Below, piece after piece: positions 16,411 through 24,955 of a stretch of 35,017 nucleotides of DNA. Numbering within the stretch: position 1 is the stretch's first letter; every line of letters starts with the position of its first letter. Where the stretch lies: positions 1 to 35,017 of the forward strand of contig CAJAKX010000022.1 in assembly GCA_903940425.1 (NCBI GenBank), in the 5' to 3' direction. Below the pieces are notes generated by a model, which was given only the letters and a program-made list of their open reading frames with translations, did not search any database and was not told the origin of the DNA. This stretch comes from an uncultured Opitutia bacterium (GTDB lineage: Bacteria > Verrucomicrobiota > Verrucomicrobiia > Opitutales > Opitutaceae). Both the position numbers and the translations under genes were made by a program.

Positions 16411-17829
16411 TTACAGTCCCAACTGCTGTTTTGCCTGCGCCACCGCCGGCGTGCCGGCGAGCGCCGGCAGTGAGGGTGCCCCCGCGAGACCGAGGCGCTG
16501 GGCTCGGGCGAGGAGACCTAGCAGCAGCAGGGAAGCAAACTCCGATTCCGCCGCCGCCGTGCCCAGGCGGGCCGCCAAGTCGGCCGGCAGCACGAGCTGC
16601 GCCGGGGGCAGGACCTGTTTCTCGCCAAAGAAAAGAGTGAGCCCTGCGCCGAGCATCTCGATGTAGTCGCGCAGCTTCGCGGGCGGCGCGTAGACAAGGC
16701 CCTGCCCGGCGGGGTGGGGCGTGACCTCCATGAAGGCGCGCAGTTGTGCGCCAAATTGCGCCAGCGTCTGGTCGGCGGTCGCCGGCGCCCACCGCACGGT
16801 GAACGCCTTGCGCTCACGAAACTTTTTCACCTCCCAGAGGCGCAGCACGAGTTCGTAGTCGGCGTGCTCCTGCCGCAGGGCGCCCGTGAACACATAATCA
16901 AGGCCGCCCTCGGTTGTGTCGACCAGTTGGCGGATATGTTCCGGCGCCCACTCGGCAGCGAACAACCCGTAGTGCTCCCGCCGCATGGTGGCGACCACGG
17001 CGACAGAGGCGTAGCCGGCGCTGAAGAAAAGCGCCTCCGAAAGCCACAATGGAATCCCGCGGGAGAGCCGGCCCAGTTCATCCTCGGGTTGCTTTATGCT
17101 CCCGGTAGCGTGCTCCAACCCAAGCAGGGCCAGCTGGCCGAAGGCAACGCGGCGACGCTTGCCCTCCTTGGGCGGCAGCAGACCCGGGATGTTTTCAAGA
17201 CCATAAAACCAGATGGGCTTGCTGATGCTTACCAAGTCGATCCTCGGCAACTCAGCGTCCACCGTGGCATCGGGTGACGGGGTTGGGGCCATCTCCCCCT
17301 CGGTCTCCAGCAGCAACATATCGGCGATGACATTGGAGAATCCGAACAGACGCTCCTCGAGTTCGGGCCGGTTGAGTGCGAAGAGCAGGTCGAGTACGTG
17401 CTGCGCGGACAGCGGATCCCGGACGGCCAGATAGGCTTGAAGCAGGTTGACGCCGGTCGCGGGACCGTGACGCTGCGCGTCGTAGCGCGGCGCGATAAGC
17501 TCGATGATTTCCCGTGTACAGCCAGCCAAACCGAGATCGCCGGAAATGGTCACGAGCACGTCCGGCCGGTCCCCGGCGGTGGCGAGCACCTCCTCATAGA
17601 GGGCCATGGCGCCGGCGGGGTTCTTGAGTTCGAGCGCCTCGCGCGCCTGCTGGAGGCGGGCGAGGACACCGACCCCGCCCGCGGCGGATGTTTCAATTTG
17701 TGGCGCGAGACGTGGAGACTGGATCCCGGCGGGCTCCGTTACGGGCACTGGCGGTGTTGCTGCCGCCGGCTTGTCCGCGGATGGCTGGCGGGCGGACTTT
17801 TTAGAAATAAACCGGTCAAGCAATCCCAT
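16411..17829 (-). CDS. Unknown 472-residue protein with TPR-like N-terminal part
   Basis: Not recognised. After MGLLDRFISKKSAR comes a Pro/Ala-rich linker (about 14-50). A helical stretch (ARLQQAREALELKNPAGAMALYEEVLAT) resembles one or two tetratricopeptide-like repeats, and a mixed alpha/beta part follows to the end. There is no signal peptide and no membrane helix, so it is probably cytoplasmic. Notable segments are KPIWFYGLENIPGLLPPKEGKRRRVAFGQLALLG (about 205-238) and GIPLWLSEALFFSAGYASVAVVATM near 265, which reads like a pocket-forming core. Frame, codon use and length support a real gene. It is followed by aroG after 22 bp on the same strand. Confidence 0.75.
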   Translation of the reverse strand: MGLLDRFISKKSARQPSADKPAAATPPVPVTEPAGIQSPRLAPQIETSAAGGVGVLARLQQAREALELKNPAGAMALYEEVLATAGDRPDVLVTISGDLGLAGCTREIIELIAPRYDAQRHGPATGVNLLQAYLAVRDPLSAQHVLDLLFALNRPELEERLFGFSNVIADMLLLETEGEMAPTPSPDATVDAELPRIDLVSISKPIWFYGLENIPGLLPPKEGKRRRVAFGQLALLGLEHATGSIKQPEDELGRLSRGIPLWLSEALFFSAGYASVAVVATMRREHYGLFAAEWAPEHIRQLVDTTEGGLDYVFTGALRQEHADYELVLRLWEVKKFRERKAFTVRWAPATADQTLAQFGAQLRAFMEVTPHPAGQGLVYAPPAKLRDYIEMLGAGLTLFFGEKQVLPPAQLVLPADLAARLGTAAAESEFASLLLLGLLARAQRLGLAGAPSLPALAGTPAVAQAKQQLGL

Positions 17830-17913
17830 GGATCACAGGGAAAAGCACCCCAGCCTTGCACGCGAAGCAAAATTTGCCCTTGCCCTTGCGGTGCGTCGCC
17901 CGGAGGAAATCCC

Positions 17914-18564
17914 TTAGCGGTGTTCGATGAGTTCTTCCGCCGGATAACGCACTTTCTTCGCGGCCGCATACTTGTCGTCTGCGGCGCGGTAACCGAGCGC
18001 GCAGGCACACACCGTGGAGTATCCCTTGGCAGGCAGACCGAGCACCTCGTCAAACTTGGCAGGATCCAAACCCTCCATCGGGCAGGCATCGATGCCGAGC
18101 AGGGCGGCGGCCGTCAGCAGGTTGCCGAGAGCAATGTAAGTCTGCCGCGCGGCCCATTCATTAACCCAGGCGCTGCGCGGCCCCTTGACCAGGTCCCCAA
18201 CCATCATGTCGTAATAGCCCTGGAGGGAGCCCCGCGGCATCCCGCGGGAATCAGTCGTCAAATTGACGAATTTTGTCACGTCCGCCTCGGACATGGTTGT
18301 CTTCCGTGCGAAGACGACGAAATGCGAGGCATCGGTCACCTGCGGCTGGCCCCACGCGAGCGGTTTGAGCGCCTCCCGGAGCTTCGGGTCGCTGACGACG
18401 ATGAAGCGGTAGGGCTGCAGCCCGTAGGAGGAGGGCGAGAGCACAAGCGTCTGCTCGAGCGACGCCCATGTGGCGGCGGAAATCTTCCGCGTCGGGTCGA
18501 ACTTCTTTGTAGCATAGCGCCACTTGAGCTGCGTGAGCAGCGTGTCGAGGGAAATGGTTGTCAT
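17914..18564 (-). CDS. Nitroreductase family NAD(P)H-dependent oxidoreductase
   Basis: A 216-residue FMN enzyme of the NfsB/nitroreductase fold, cytoplasmic and normally dimeric. It has the RYATKKFDP opening, LSPSSYGLQPYRFIVV with FMN-contacting Ser/Gln/Pro residues, ARQTYIALGNLLTAAALLGIDACPMEG, and a C-terminal ALGYRAADDKYAAAKKVR that contacts the FMN phosphate in relatives. It could reduce nitroaromatics, quinones or flavins; the natural substrate is unknown. The start is the ATG at 18562-18564 without a Shine-Dalgarno. It lies 84 bp upstream of the 472-residue unknown gene on the same strand and diverges from miaB across a 225-bp gap. Confidence 0.9.
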   Translation of the reverse strand: MTTISLDTLLTQLKWRYATKKFDPTRKISAATWASLEQTLVLSPSSYGLQPYRFIVVSDPKLREALKPLAWGQPQVTDASHFVVFARKTTMSEADVTKFVNLTTDSRGMPRGSLQGYYDMMVGDLVKGPRSAWVNEWAARQTYIALGNLLTAAALLGIDACPMEGLDPAKFDEVLGLPAKGYSTVCACALGYRAADDKYAAAKKVRYPAEELIEHR

Positions 18565-18789
18565 GGATGGAGGGTCTTCTCTCTAACCGCTTTCCGGAAT
18601 AATGCAATCCGGCCGCCGCCGTCCTGTTTATTTCCTGCCGTGATCTATCGTGCCGCGCCCAGCGGGGCTCCTTTTCCGGTTTATCCCGGCTGGTGCTCGA
18701 TCTGCACTCCGCCGGACGCGCGCGGACTGATCAAGGGGAATCCGCGTTGACCCGTCCGTGGTAGTGGCTAGCTAGAACCCCTCCGAACG

Positions 18790-20163
18790 TTGAACCGCGT
18801 CTATATCAAAACCTACGGATGCCAGATGAACGAGCGCGACAGCGAGGCCGTCGCCGCGTTGCTGCGCGCCCGTGGATATCGCCTGGTCCAGCACGAGGAC
18901 GATTGCGACATCATGCTGCTTAACACCTGCAGCATCCGCGACCTCGCCGAGCAAAAGGCGATCGGCAAGGCGGGTTACATGGCCGCGCGCAAAAAACGCC
19001 GGCCGCAGTTCATCCTCGGCATCCTGGGTTGCATGGCGCAAAACCGCGGCGCCGCGCTGCTCGACCTGCTGCCCGACGTCGACCTCATCGTCGGCACCCA
19101 GAAGTTTCACCGGGTGCCCGGCTATCTTGACAACCTCCGCGCCGCCCGCGCGGCCGGCGTGCCTGTGGGCGACACGATCATCGACATTGCCGAGGAGGCC
19201 GGCTCGCAGAACACCATCCGCGACCATGTGCTGGACGAACGGCAGGTCACCGCCTTCGTCTCCATCCAGCAGGGCTGCAACATGGATTGCACCTTCTGCA
19301 TCGTGCCGAAGACGCGCGGCGACGAGCGCTCGCGTCCGATGGACGACATCCTGGCGGAATGCCGCGCGCTGGCGGAGCGTGGCGTGAGGGAGATCACCCT
19401 GCTCGGCCAGATCGTCACCAGCTACGGCCGGCGTTCTGCTGGACAGCAGAATGCGCACGCCGGCGGCGCGACTCCTTTCGTGCAGCTGCTTGAACGCCTC
19501 CACGAAATCGACGGTCTTGCGCGCCTGCGTTTCACCTCGCCCCATCCGCGAGGCTTCAAGCGGGATCTCGTCGAGGCCTACGGCCGGCTGCCCAAGCTGT
19601 GCGAATGCGTCCACCTGCCGCTCCAGTCGGGCAGCGACCGCATCCTGCGCGCAATGAACCGGCCCTATACGCGGGAGTGCTACCTGCAGATCGTCGATGC
19701 CCTGCGCCGCGCGCGACCCGATATGTATTTCTCAACCGATGTCATCGTGGGTTTTCCCGGCGAGACCGAGGCGGACTTCACGCAGACCCTGGAGCTATTC
19801 GAAGCCGTGAACTACGACATGGCTTACATCTTCAAGTACTCGATCCGCAGCGGGACGCCCGCGGCCACGATGCCCGGCCAGGTGCCCGACGCGGTGAAGG
19901 AGGAGCGCAACCAGATTCTCCTGCACCTCCTCGAGAAAAATTCCCGCCGCCGGAACCAGTCGCTCATCGGCACGGTGCAGGAGGTGCTCGTGGAGGGTCC
20001 CGACAAAAAGGGATTGCGCTACATGGGCCGCACGCGCGGCAACCGCACGGTGCATTTTGAGGCCACCGAGCGCCTCATTGGCAAACTGGTGCCCGTGCAC
20101 ATCGCGCGCGCCACCACGAGCGCGCTCTACGGCGAGCCGGCGCTGGCCGGGGTGGAGCCTTGA
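18790..20163 (+). CDS. miaB: tRNA-2-methylthio-N6-dimethylallyladenosine synthase
   Basis: Radical-SAM methylthiotransferase that adds the 2-methylthio group to i6A37 of tRNA. The N-terminal cluster cysteines are at 11, 47 and 81 (YGCQMNERDSE, LLNTCSIR, LGCMAQ), the SAM cluster is CNMDCTFC (163, 167, 170), and a TRAM domain ends the protein (EVLVEGPDKKGLRYMGRT...). The start is a TTG at 18790. An in-frame TAG at 18769 lies just upstream with no ATG or GTG between, so TTG is the only credible start. No Shine-Dalgarno is visible. Residues about 214-228 are an insertion encoded over a perfect 18-bp hairpin. A terminator-like hairpin follows, then a membrane protein gene and gmk on the same strand. 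Confidence 0.95.
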   Translation: MNRVYIKTYGCQMNERDSEAVAALLRARGYRLVQHEDDCDIMLLNTCSIRDLAEQKAIGKAGYMAARKKRRPQFILGILGCMAQNRGAALLDLLPDVDLIVGTQKFHRVPGYLDNLRAARAAGVPVGDTIIDIAEEAGSQNTIRDHVLDERQVTAFVSIQQGCNMDCTFCIVPKTRGDERSRPMDDILAECRALAERGVREITLLGQIVTSYGRRSAGQQNAHAGGATPFVQLLERLHEIDGLARLRFTSPHPRGFKRDLVEAYGRLPKLCECVHLPLQSGSDRILRAMNRPYTRECYLQIVDALRRARPDMYFSTDVIVGFPGETEADFTQTLELFEAVNYDMAYIFKYSIRSGTPAATMPGQVPDAVKEERNQILLHLLEKNSRRRNQSLIGTVQEVLVEGPDKKGLRYMGRTRGNRTVHFEATERLIGKLVPVHIARATTSALYGEPALAGVEP

Positions 20164-20193
20164 CCCACCGGCCTCCGTCCCGAAATATGTTTT

Positions 20194-20214
20194 CCCGGCG
20201 CCCCCGCCGGGTTT
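20194..20214 (+). terminator. Terminator-like hairpin after miaB
   Basis: Stem CCCGGC/GCCGGG (6 bp, 6-nt loop) followed by TTTCCCTTT, 30 bp after the miaB stop and 25 bp before the next start codon. It is either a leaky terminator or an attenuator between miaB and the downstream pair. Confidence 0.4.
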
Positions 20215-20239
20215 CCCTTTAGTTGAAGCCAAGCATCGC

Positions 20240-20785
20240 ATGTCCCTTTTTCTCGCCACGTTTCTCCCTGGATTTTTTCTCACCGCGCTCGGCGTCCTGC
20301 TGCTGCTCAACAGCCCCGTGGTGATCTCCACGCTCAAGGCCCTGCCGCGTTCGCCGGCCGGCGCGCTGGGGTTTTTCGGCGGCGGCGTGCTGTGGTTTTT
20401 GTTCCGCGTGGCCAATATGGGCGACGCCGACCGCATCATTGGCGGCTCGAATGTGCCCTGGGTGATCGGCTTTGCCGCGCTGGGTGTGCTGTCGATCAAG
20501 TACGTGCCCGACTTCCTCGCCGTGCGCGGGCTCAGTATTCTCATGCTGCTCGTCGCCACGCCGCTGCTTGATGCCGCCTTTATGGAGTACGACCATCCGC
20601 AACGGTTGCTTCTGGTAACCATGATCTTTGCGGCCGTCGTCGCCGCCCTCTACCTCGCCGCCGTGCCCTACCGGTTGCGCGATTTTTTCCAGTGGCTGTT
20701 CGCCACCCCGGGGCGGGGGCGGGCGCTCGGTACGGGATTGCTCGTCTGCGGAATTTTACTCAACATCGTGGCGTTCACCTACTAA
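20240..20785 (+). CDS. Small polytopic membrane protein, unknown function
   Basis: A 181-residue protein, almost wholly hydrophobic, with about five or six predicted membrane helices. The first is at residues 3-24, then GALGFFGGGVLWFLFRVANMG, VIGFAALGVLSIKYVPDFLA, LSILMLLVATPLLDAAFM, LLVTMIFAAVVAALYLAAV and GTGLLVCGILLNIVAFTY. No catalytic motif is seen and I do not recognise the family. The frame is open further up, into the miaB 3' end, but the ATG at 20240 begins directly at the first helix. It ends 11 bp before gmk, so the two are almost certainly cotranscribed. Confidence 0.75.
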   Translation: MSLFLATFLPGFFLTALGVLLLLNSPVVISTLKALPRSPAGALGFFGGGVLWFLFRVANMGDADRIIGGSNVPWVIGFAALGVLSIKYVPDFLAVRGLSILMLLVATPLLDAAFMEYDHPQRLLLVTMIFAAVVAALYLAAVPYRLRDFFQWLFATPGRGRALGTGLLVCGILLNIVAFTY

Positions 20786-20796
20786 CCCCCGCGCCC

Positions 20797-21453
20797 ATGA
20801 CCCCGCCGCCGAAGGAAGTCAACGGCCTGTTAATGTTAATCGCCGGCCCCACCGGCACCGGCAAGACGACGCTGTGCCGGCGGCTGGTCGCCGCGCATCG
20901 GGAGGTCGAGCGCATCGTCACCTGTACCACGCGGGCCAAGCGCGAGGACGAACAGCACGGCGTCGATTATTATTTCTTGAGCAACGCCGAATTCGATGAG
21001 GCGCTGGCCAATGATGAATTCCTTGAATGGGCGCAGGTGCACACCTCGCGCTATGGCACGAAGAAAAGCGCCGTCTTCAACAAACTCGACCGTAATGTCG
21101 ACCTCGTGGTCAATGTCGACGTGCAGGGGGCGCGCGCCTACCGCCAGGCCTTTGAGGGCCACTCGACCATGCGCGGCCGGCTCGTGGCGGTTTTCATCAT
21201 GCCGCCGGACATGGAGACCATTTATGACCGCCTGCTCACGCGCGGGCAGGACTCGAAGGAGCAAATCGAGCGGCGCATGAGGACCGCGCTTTATGAAGTG
21301 GAGCAATGGACGCAGCAGGACTATTGCATCGTGACCGGCACAAAGGAGGAGGATTATATCCGGCTCGAGAGCATCTGGCGGGCGGAGAAATGCCGCGTCT
21401 CCCGGTTGCGTCTGGCGGTGGCCACAGCCGACTCGCGCCTGCCCTTTCAATAG
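20797..21453 (+). CDS. gmk: Guanylate kinase
   Basis: Phosphorylates GMP to GDP with ATP. The 218-residue protein has the P-loop GPTGTGKT (17-24; most relatives have GPSGSGKS), the GMP-binding block CTTRAKREDEQHGVDYYFL, FLEWAQVH, RYGTKK, NVDVQGARAYR and a C-terminal lid with RLLTRGQDSKEQIERRM. The usual TTRxPRxGE sequence is altered to TTRAKREDE here, an unusual but conservative variation around the GMP site. The start is the ATG at 20797, 11 bp after the membrane protein gene; no Shine-Dalgarno. It converges with the Fic gene. Confidence 0.93.
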   Translation: MTPPPKEVNGLLMLIAGPTGTGKTTLCRRLVAAHREVERIVTCTTRAKREDEQHGVDYYFLSNAEFDEALANDEFLEWAQVHTSRYGTKKSAVFNKLDRNVDLVVNVDVQGARAYRQAFEGHSTMRGRLVAVFIMPPDMETIYDRLLTRGQDSKEQIERRMRTALYEVEQWTQQDYCIVTGTKEEDYIRLESIWRAEKCRVSRLRLAVATADSRLPFQ

Positions 21454-21474
21454 CAGGCAAGCCATGCCCCCGGG

Positions 21475-21493
21475 GCGTTGATCGGGTCAACGC
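21475..21493. terminator. Hairpin between convergent gmk and Fic genes
   Basis: Perfect 7-bp stem GCGTTGA/TCAACGC with a 5-nt loop, 21 bp after the gmk stop and 23 bp beyond the Fic stop. No T tract follows on either strand, so intrinsic termination would be weak. Confidence 0.3.
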
Positions 21494-21516
21494 GGTCGGC
21501 CGCCTGATCGCCCGCG

Positions 21517-22863
21517 CTAGAGCAGGGCGGTCGGCAGCTCGTCGCCTTGGGCCGGCGGTTTGGTGCGGCGGCGCCCGGCGGTGGACTGAAGCCTCCGGGT
21601 CAGGTCAGCAGGGACCTGGAAAATGTAGCGGCGCCCCTCCTTGCCCACCGCCAGGAGTTCGCGCCGGCTCAGATCGAAAAGATCGTCACGCGCCGTTTGA
21701 TGGGTGACGCCCTGGCTCCGCTGGTGGCCGGCAACCACATACCGCGTGTCGGGTTTGCGAAGCGCGTGCGCGATCAGGGCCTGCTGGCGCGGGTTGAGCT
21801 CCGCAAAACCCCGCAGCTTCTCTTTCGCCTCCCGCACTTCGTCTGTTTTTCGCACGGCCCGACCGTGCAGGGCCTCCACAGCCGCGTGGATGACCGTTGC
21901 CTGATGAAGGATGAAATACGTGAGGTCATTGTCGTCGGTCTCCGTCTGCAGAAAGGCTCGCGCGTAGTCCGCCGGTGCCTGCAGCAGAACGGGGGAGATT
22001 GAGAGGAGCTCAAAGAGCGGATAAGCTTGGCGCAGCATCGCCCAGCGAAACAGGGCGCGCGCGGTGCGTCCGTTGCCGTCGAGAAACGGACGATCATGGG
22101 CCAGCCAGAAGTGCAGGATGACCGCCCGGATGACCGGATGGATGAAAAATTCCGGCGTCCGGCCATTGGCAAAGGCGCACATCTGTTCCATGCGCCGCGG
22201 CAATTCGCCGGCCGGAGGCGGCTCGTGTTGCACCGCCCCCGCGGGGTCGGCCAGCAGCGATTCTTCCCCGTTGCGCCGGAGACGTCCGGCCGCGCCTGGT
22301 TCATCCAGTGTTCCCTCCGTGATGCACCGATGCAGTTCCAAGACAATTTTTGGACTGAGTTCGCGGTCCTGCAACCCGCGGACCCGCTCCAGCGTCAGCT
22401 GCAGGTTAACTATCATCTGTTCGCTTCTTTCACCCGGCGGCCGGCCGGTGCGCAGCATTTCCTTCGCCACTGCATAATGCGTCGTGGCTCCGGCCAGCCG
22501 GGCAGACGCGATGGCCTCCTCGAAAAGCATGCTGGCGATGAACCGGCTTAAATCCTCGGGCCCGATGTCCATTTCGTTCCGGCCATGATCCAGATGATGC
22601 AGAAGTTCAACCAGTACATCCGGTATGTTAAAATTAAACGGCTGTTTCCGGCGGTTGCTAAAGGGGATGAAGTGGAGTCGTGAAGAACGCGCCAGTTTCA
22701 AGGCGGCCCACCAGACTTCATGACTGATTCCCCCTGGTTGTGGTTGCTTCTTCAACTCATCCCAATGCAAATAGCACTCTCCGGGCACTAATTTTTCATA
22801 CGCCTCCAGTACCAGAGCCCATTGTTGGGGAATAATATCGGTAATTGTAGGAGGGAGCTTCAT
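21517..22863 (-). CDS. Fic-domain protein with altered catalytic and inhibitory motifs
   Basis: A 448-residue Fic (filamentation induced by cAMP) protein; active members transfer AMP or other nucleotides to protein hydroxyls. The layout is an N-terminal Fic-associated region, the inhibitory-helix segment EEAIASARLAG (about 116-125), Fic core helices, the loop HDRPFLDGNGRTAR (256-269), then a C-terminal winged-helix-like part (LNPRQQALIAHAL... TARDDLFDLSRRELL) probably for DNA or protein binding. In the usual HPFxDGNGRxxR motif the essential His is Arg258 here (codon CGT), with a His two residues before it. The inhibitory motif S/TxxxE G/N has Ala124 in place of Glu. The frame is intact, so this is not simple decay. 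No antitoxin gene is adjacent. The upstream region is strongly AT-rich, unlike its surroundings, which suggests acquisition. Confidence 0.88.
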   Translation of the reverse strand: MKLPPTITDIIPQQWALVLEAYEKLVPGECYLHWDELKKQPQPGGISHEVWWAALKLARSSRLHFIPFSNRRKQPFNFNIPDVLVELLHHLDHGRNEMDIGPEDLSRFIASMLFEEAIASARLAGATTHYAVAKEMLRTGRPPGERSEQMIVNLQLTLERVRGLQDRELSPKIVLELHRCITEGTLDEPGAAGRLRRNGEESLLADPAGAVQHEPPPAGELPRRMEQMCAFANGRTPEFFIHPVIRAVILHFWLAHDRPFLDGNGRTARALFRWAMLRQAYPLFELLSISPVLLQAPADYARAFLQTETDDNDLTYFILHQATVIHAAVEALHGRAVRKTDEVREAKEKLRGFAELNPRQQALIAHALRKPDTRYVVAGHQRSQGVTHQTARDDLFDLSRRELLAVGKEGRRYIFQVPADLTRRLQSTAGRRRTKPPAQGDELPTALL

Positions 22864-22876
22864 TTCATGGGTTTTT

Positions 22877-22926
22877 ATCCTATTTATTTAATTATTAGGA
22901 TATCGCTAATATATGTAATCCTATTT
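22877..22926 (-). promoter_or_regulatory. AT-rich palindromic operator candidate before the Fic gene
   Basis: A 25-bp inverted repeat at 22877-22901 (ATCCTA...TAGGAT, 10 of 12 arm positions paired) lies 13 bp upstream of the Fic start codon. A second ATCCTATTT copy is at 22918-22926, 41 bp from the first. Promoter-like AT-rich hexamers overlap the palindrome on the reverse strand, so a bound protein would block transcription. The rest of the 22864-23016 gap is AT-rich with no gene. Confidence 0.4.
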
Positions 22927-23016
22927 TCTATTGCTTTTGGATCAAACTAGCAAAAGCAAGTTCATGGTCAAACAAATCGCTCAGCGTTCCGGATCTGGCT
23001 GGGCCGGCTGTTTTAA

Positions 23017-24525
23017 TCAGGCCTGGATCTGTGGTCGCGCGGGTTCCGGCCAGTCCAAATGGAAGAACTTGCCACGGGGTTGATCAACCCGCTCGTAGGT
23101 GTGGGCGCCAAAATAATCGCGCTGCGCCTGCAGCAGATTGGCCGGCAGGCGGGCGGTACGATAGCCGTCGTAGTAGGCAAGAGCTGAACCGAAGGTCGGT
23201 GCCGCCACTCCGTGTTGGGCGGCCAAAGCCACGACCTTCCGCCAGTTTTCCTGCGCCTCCTTCACTGTTTTATTGAAGTAAGGGTCGAGGAGCAGGTTTG
23301 CCAGGCGGGGATTGCGGCCGTAGGCCTCGGTAATTTTCTGCAAAAAGCCGGCACGAATGATGCAACCACCCCGCCAGATCTGGGCGATGGCGCCGAAATT
23401 CAACGTCCAATTATATTCCTTCTGGGCCTCGCGCATGAGTTGGAAACCCTGTGCGTAGGAGCAAATCTTCGAGCAATAAAGGGCATCATGGATGGCCTGG
23501 ATCAGTGCCGTCCGGGCGCCGCGGTATGACTTCTTGGCGGGACCCTTGAGTATCTTGGCCGCCGCGACCCGTTCCTCCTTGATGGCAGACAGGCAGCGGG
23601 CGAAAACCGCCTCGGCGACCGTGGGGGCGGGCACGCCCATGTCGAGGGCGTTGACGCTGGTCCATTTACCGGTGCCCTTCTGGCCGGCGGTGTCGAGGAT
23701 GACGTCGACCAGCGCCTTGGATTTTGTGACAGGATCTTTCTGCTGAAGAATGTCGGTGGTTATCTCGATGAGATAGGAATCGAGCGCTCCTTTATTCCAT
23801 TCGGCGAAGACGGCCCCAATCTCTTCCGCCTTCAAGCCGAGCAGACTCCGGATGAGATAGTACGCTTCGCAGATCATCTGCATATCCCCGTACTCAATAC
23901 CGTTATGAATCATCTTTACGTAGTGGCCGGCGCCGTCGGGGCCGATGTAAGTGGCACAAGGCACTCCTCCGGAAACGGGTTTGCCGGGCGTGGCACCGAG
24001 GATGGGGCGGCCGGTCTTGGCGTCGACCTTGGCGGCAATGGCATTCCAAATCGGCTCCAATTCCTTGTAGGCGGCTGGGTCTCCCCCGGGCATGAGCGCG
24101 GGTCCGAAACGCGCCCCGGTTTCCCCTCCGGAAACGCCGGAGCCGATGAAGCGGAGCCCTTTTTCGCGGAGCGCCTTTTCGCGGCGAATGGTGTCGGTCC
24201 ATTTGGCGTTACCGCCATCGATGATAATGTCCCCCTGCTCAAGGAGCGGAATGAGCCCATCGATGACGGCATCGGTGGGTCCCCCCGCCTGGACAAGAAG
24301 GATGATCCGGCGCGGCCTAGTGAGGGACCGGACTAATTCCTGAAGGGTCGTGGCGCCGACAAGGCCACCCGGGGTGGCGGGGTTTCCCGCCAGGAACTTG
24401 GCCATTTTCTCGGTTGTTCGATTGTAAACCGAGACCTGAAAGCCGTGGTCGGCAATGTTGAGCGCCAGATTTTGCCCCATCACCGCAAGGCCGATGAGTC
24501 CGATGTCTGAATGGGATTTTGGCAT
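23017..24525 (-). CDS. gnd: 6-phosphogluconate dehydrogenase, decarboxylating
   Basis: Oxidises 6-phosphogluconate to ribulose 5-phosphate with NADP in the pentose phosphate pathway. The 502-residue protein has the N-terminal dinucleotide fold ([16 protein letters not shown]), [22 protein letters not shown], and the catalytic [17 protein letters not shown] with Lys204 and Glu211. The C-terminal domain holds KGTGKWTS and ends with [11 protein letters not shown]. It is longer than E. coli Gnd (468), partly through an insertion at about 168-189 ([16 protein letters not shown]) and a short C-terminal extension. An upstream TTG at 24555 would add 10 residues; ATG at 24523-24525 is preferred. The 94-bp gap upstream holds no other feature I can see. 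Confidence 0.95.
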   Translation of the reverse strand: MPKSHSDIGLIGLAVMGQNLALNIADHGFQVSVYNRTTEKMAKFLAGNPATPGGLVGATTLQELVRSLTRPRRIILLVQAGGPTDAVIDGLIPLLEQGDIIIDGGNAKWTDTIRREKALREKGLRFIGSGVSGGETGARFGPALMPGGDPAAYKELEPIWNAIAAKVDAKTGRPILGATPGKPVSGGVPCATYIGPDGAGHYVKMIHNGIEYGDMQMICEAYYLIRSLLGLKAEEIGAVFAEWNKGALDSYLIEITTDILQQKDPVTKSKALVDVILDTAGQKGTGKWTSVNALDMGVPAPTVAEAVFARCLSAIKEERVAAAKILKGPAKKSYRGARTALIQAIHDALYCSKICSYAQGFQLMREAQKEYNWTLNFGAIAQIWRGGCIIRAGFLQKITEAYGRNPRLANLLLDPYFNKTVKEAQENWRKVVALAAQHGVAAPTFGSALAYYDGYRTARLPANLLQAQRDYFGAHTYERVDQPRGKFFHLDWPEPARPQIQA

Positions 24526-24619
24526 GCGCAAAAAATTGATCCGATTTTCCGGCAAAGACCAATCATTTTCCCCGCGTCGCTGGCATCACTCAACCCAAAC
24601 TAGTCCCGCATACCGCCGC

Positions 24620-24895
24620 TTATTTTCCCCACCGGGGATTGGGCACGTAGGGGGCGATCGCGTTGATGATGGGGCTGAGAAACTTGGGCTCGTTGCGTTC
24701 GTGAACCCATGTGAGCATCAGCACCATCAAGGTGACCAGGATGATGATGCCCAGCACAAACTTGTTCATCCGGGCCGCCACTTTAAAAAGAACGATCACC
24801 ACCAGCACGAGCAGGGCCGCCAGCCCAAGATTAACCAGATTCTTCTTGGGAAGATGCCGTATTTTCTCAATGGCGCTGATAGCAAAATAAAGCAT
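24620..24895 (-). CDS. Small two-helix membrane protein, unknown function
   Basis: A 91-residue protein with two strongly hydrophobic helices: VNLGLAALLVLVVIVLFKVA (about 21-40) and FVLGIIILVTLMVLMLTWV (about 46-64). They are separated by a short ARMNK turn and followed by a soluble tail (HERNEPKFLSPIINAIAPYVPNPRW). The basic N-terminus KIRHLPKKN suggests both ends lie in the cytoplasm. I do not recognise the family. It lies 60 bp downstream of moaE on the same strand and upstream of gnd, but nothing links it to either pathway. Confidence 0.65.
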   Translation of the reverse strand: MLYFAISAIEKIRHLPKKNLVNLGLAALLVLVVIVLFKVAARMNKFVLGIIILVTLMVLMLTWVHERNEPKFLSPIINAIAPYVPNPRWGK

Positions 24896-24955
24896 GTTGG
24901 GTGACGTTAATGCCGCCGGGCGCGGACACGAGCCGATTATGAGCCCGGTTTTATT

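Noticed and set aside
18640-18750. Possible 36-residue peptide (GTG start) with CSIC, upstream of miaB
   Set aside because: It reads somewhat like protein, but it is very short, has no ribosome site and matches nothing I know. It may be a remnant.
24526-24555. Upstream TTG start for gnd adding 10 residues
   Set aside because: The ATG at 24523-24525 starts right at the dinucleotide-binding fold as in relatives.
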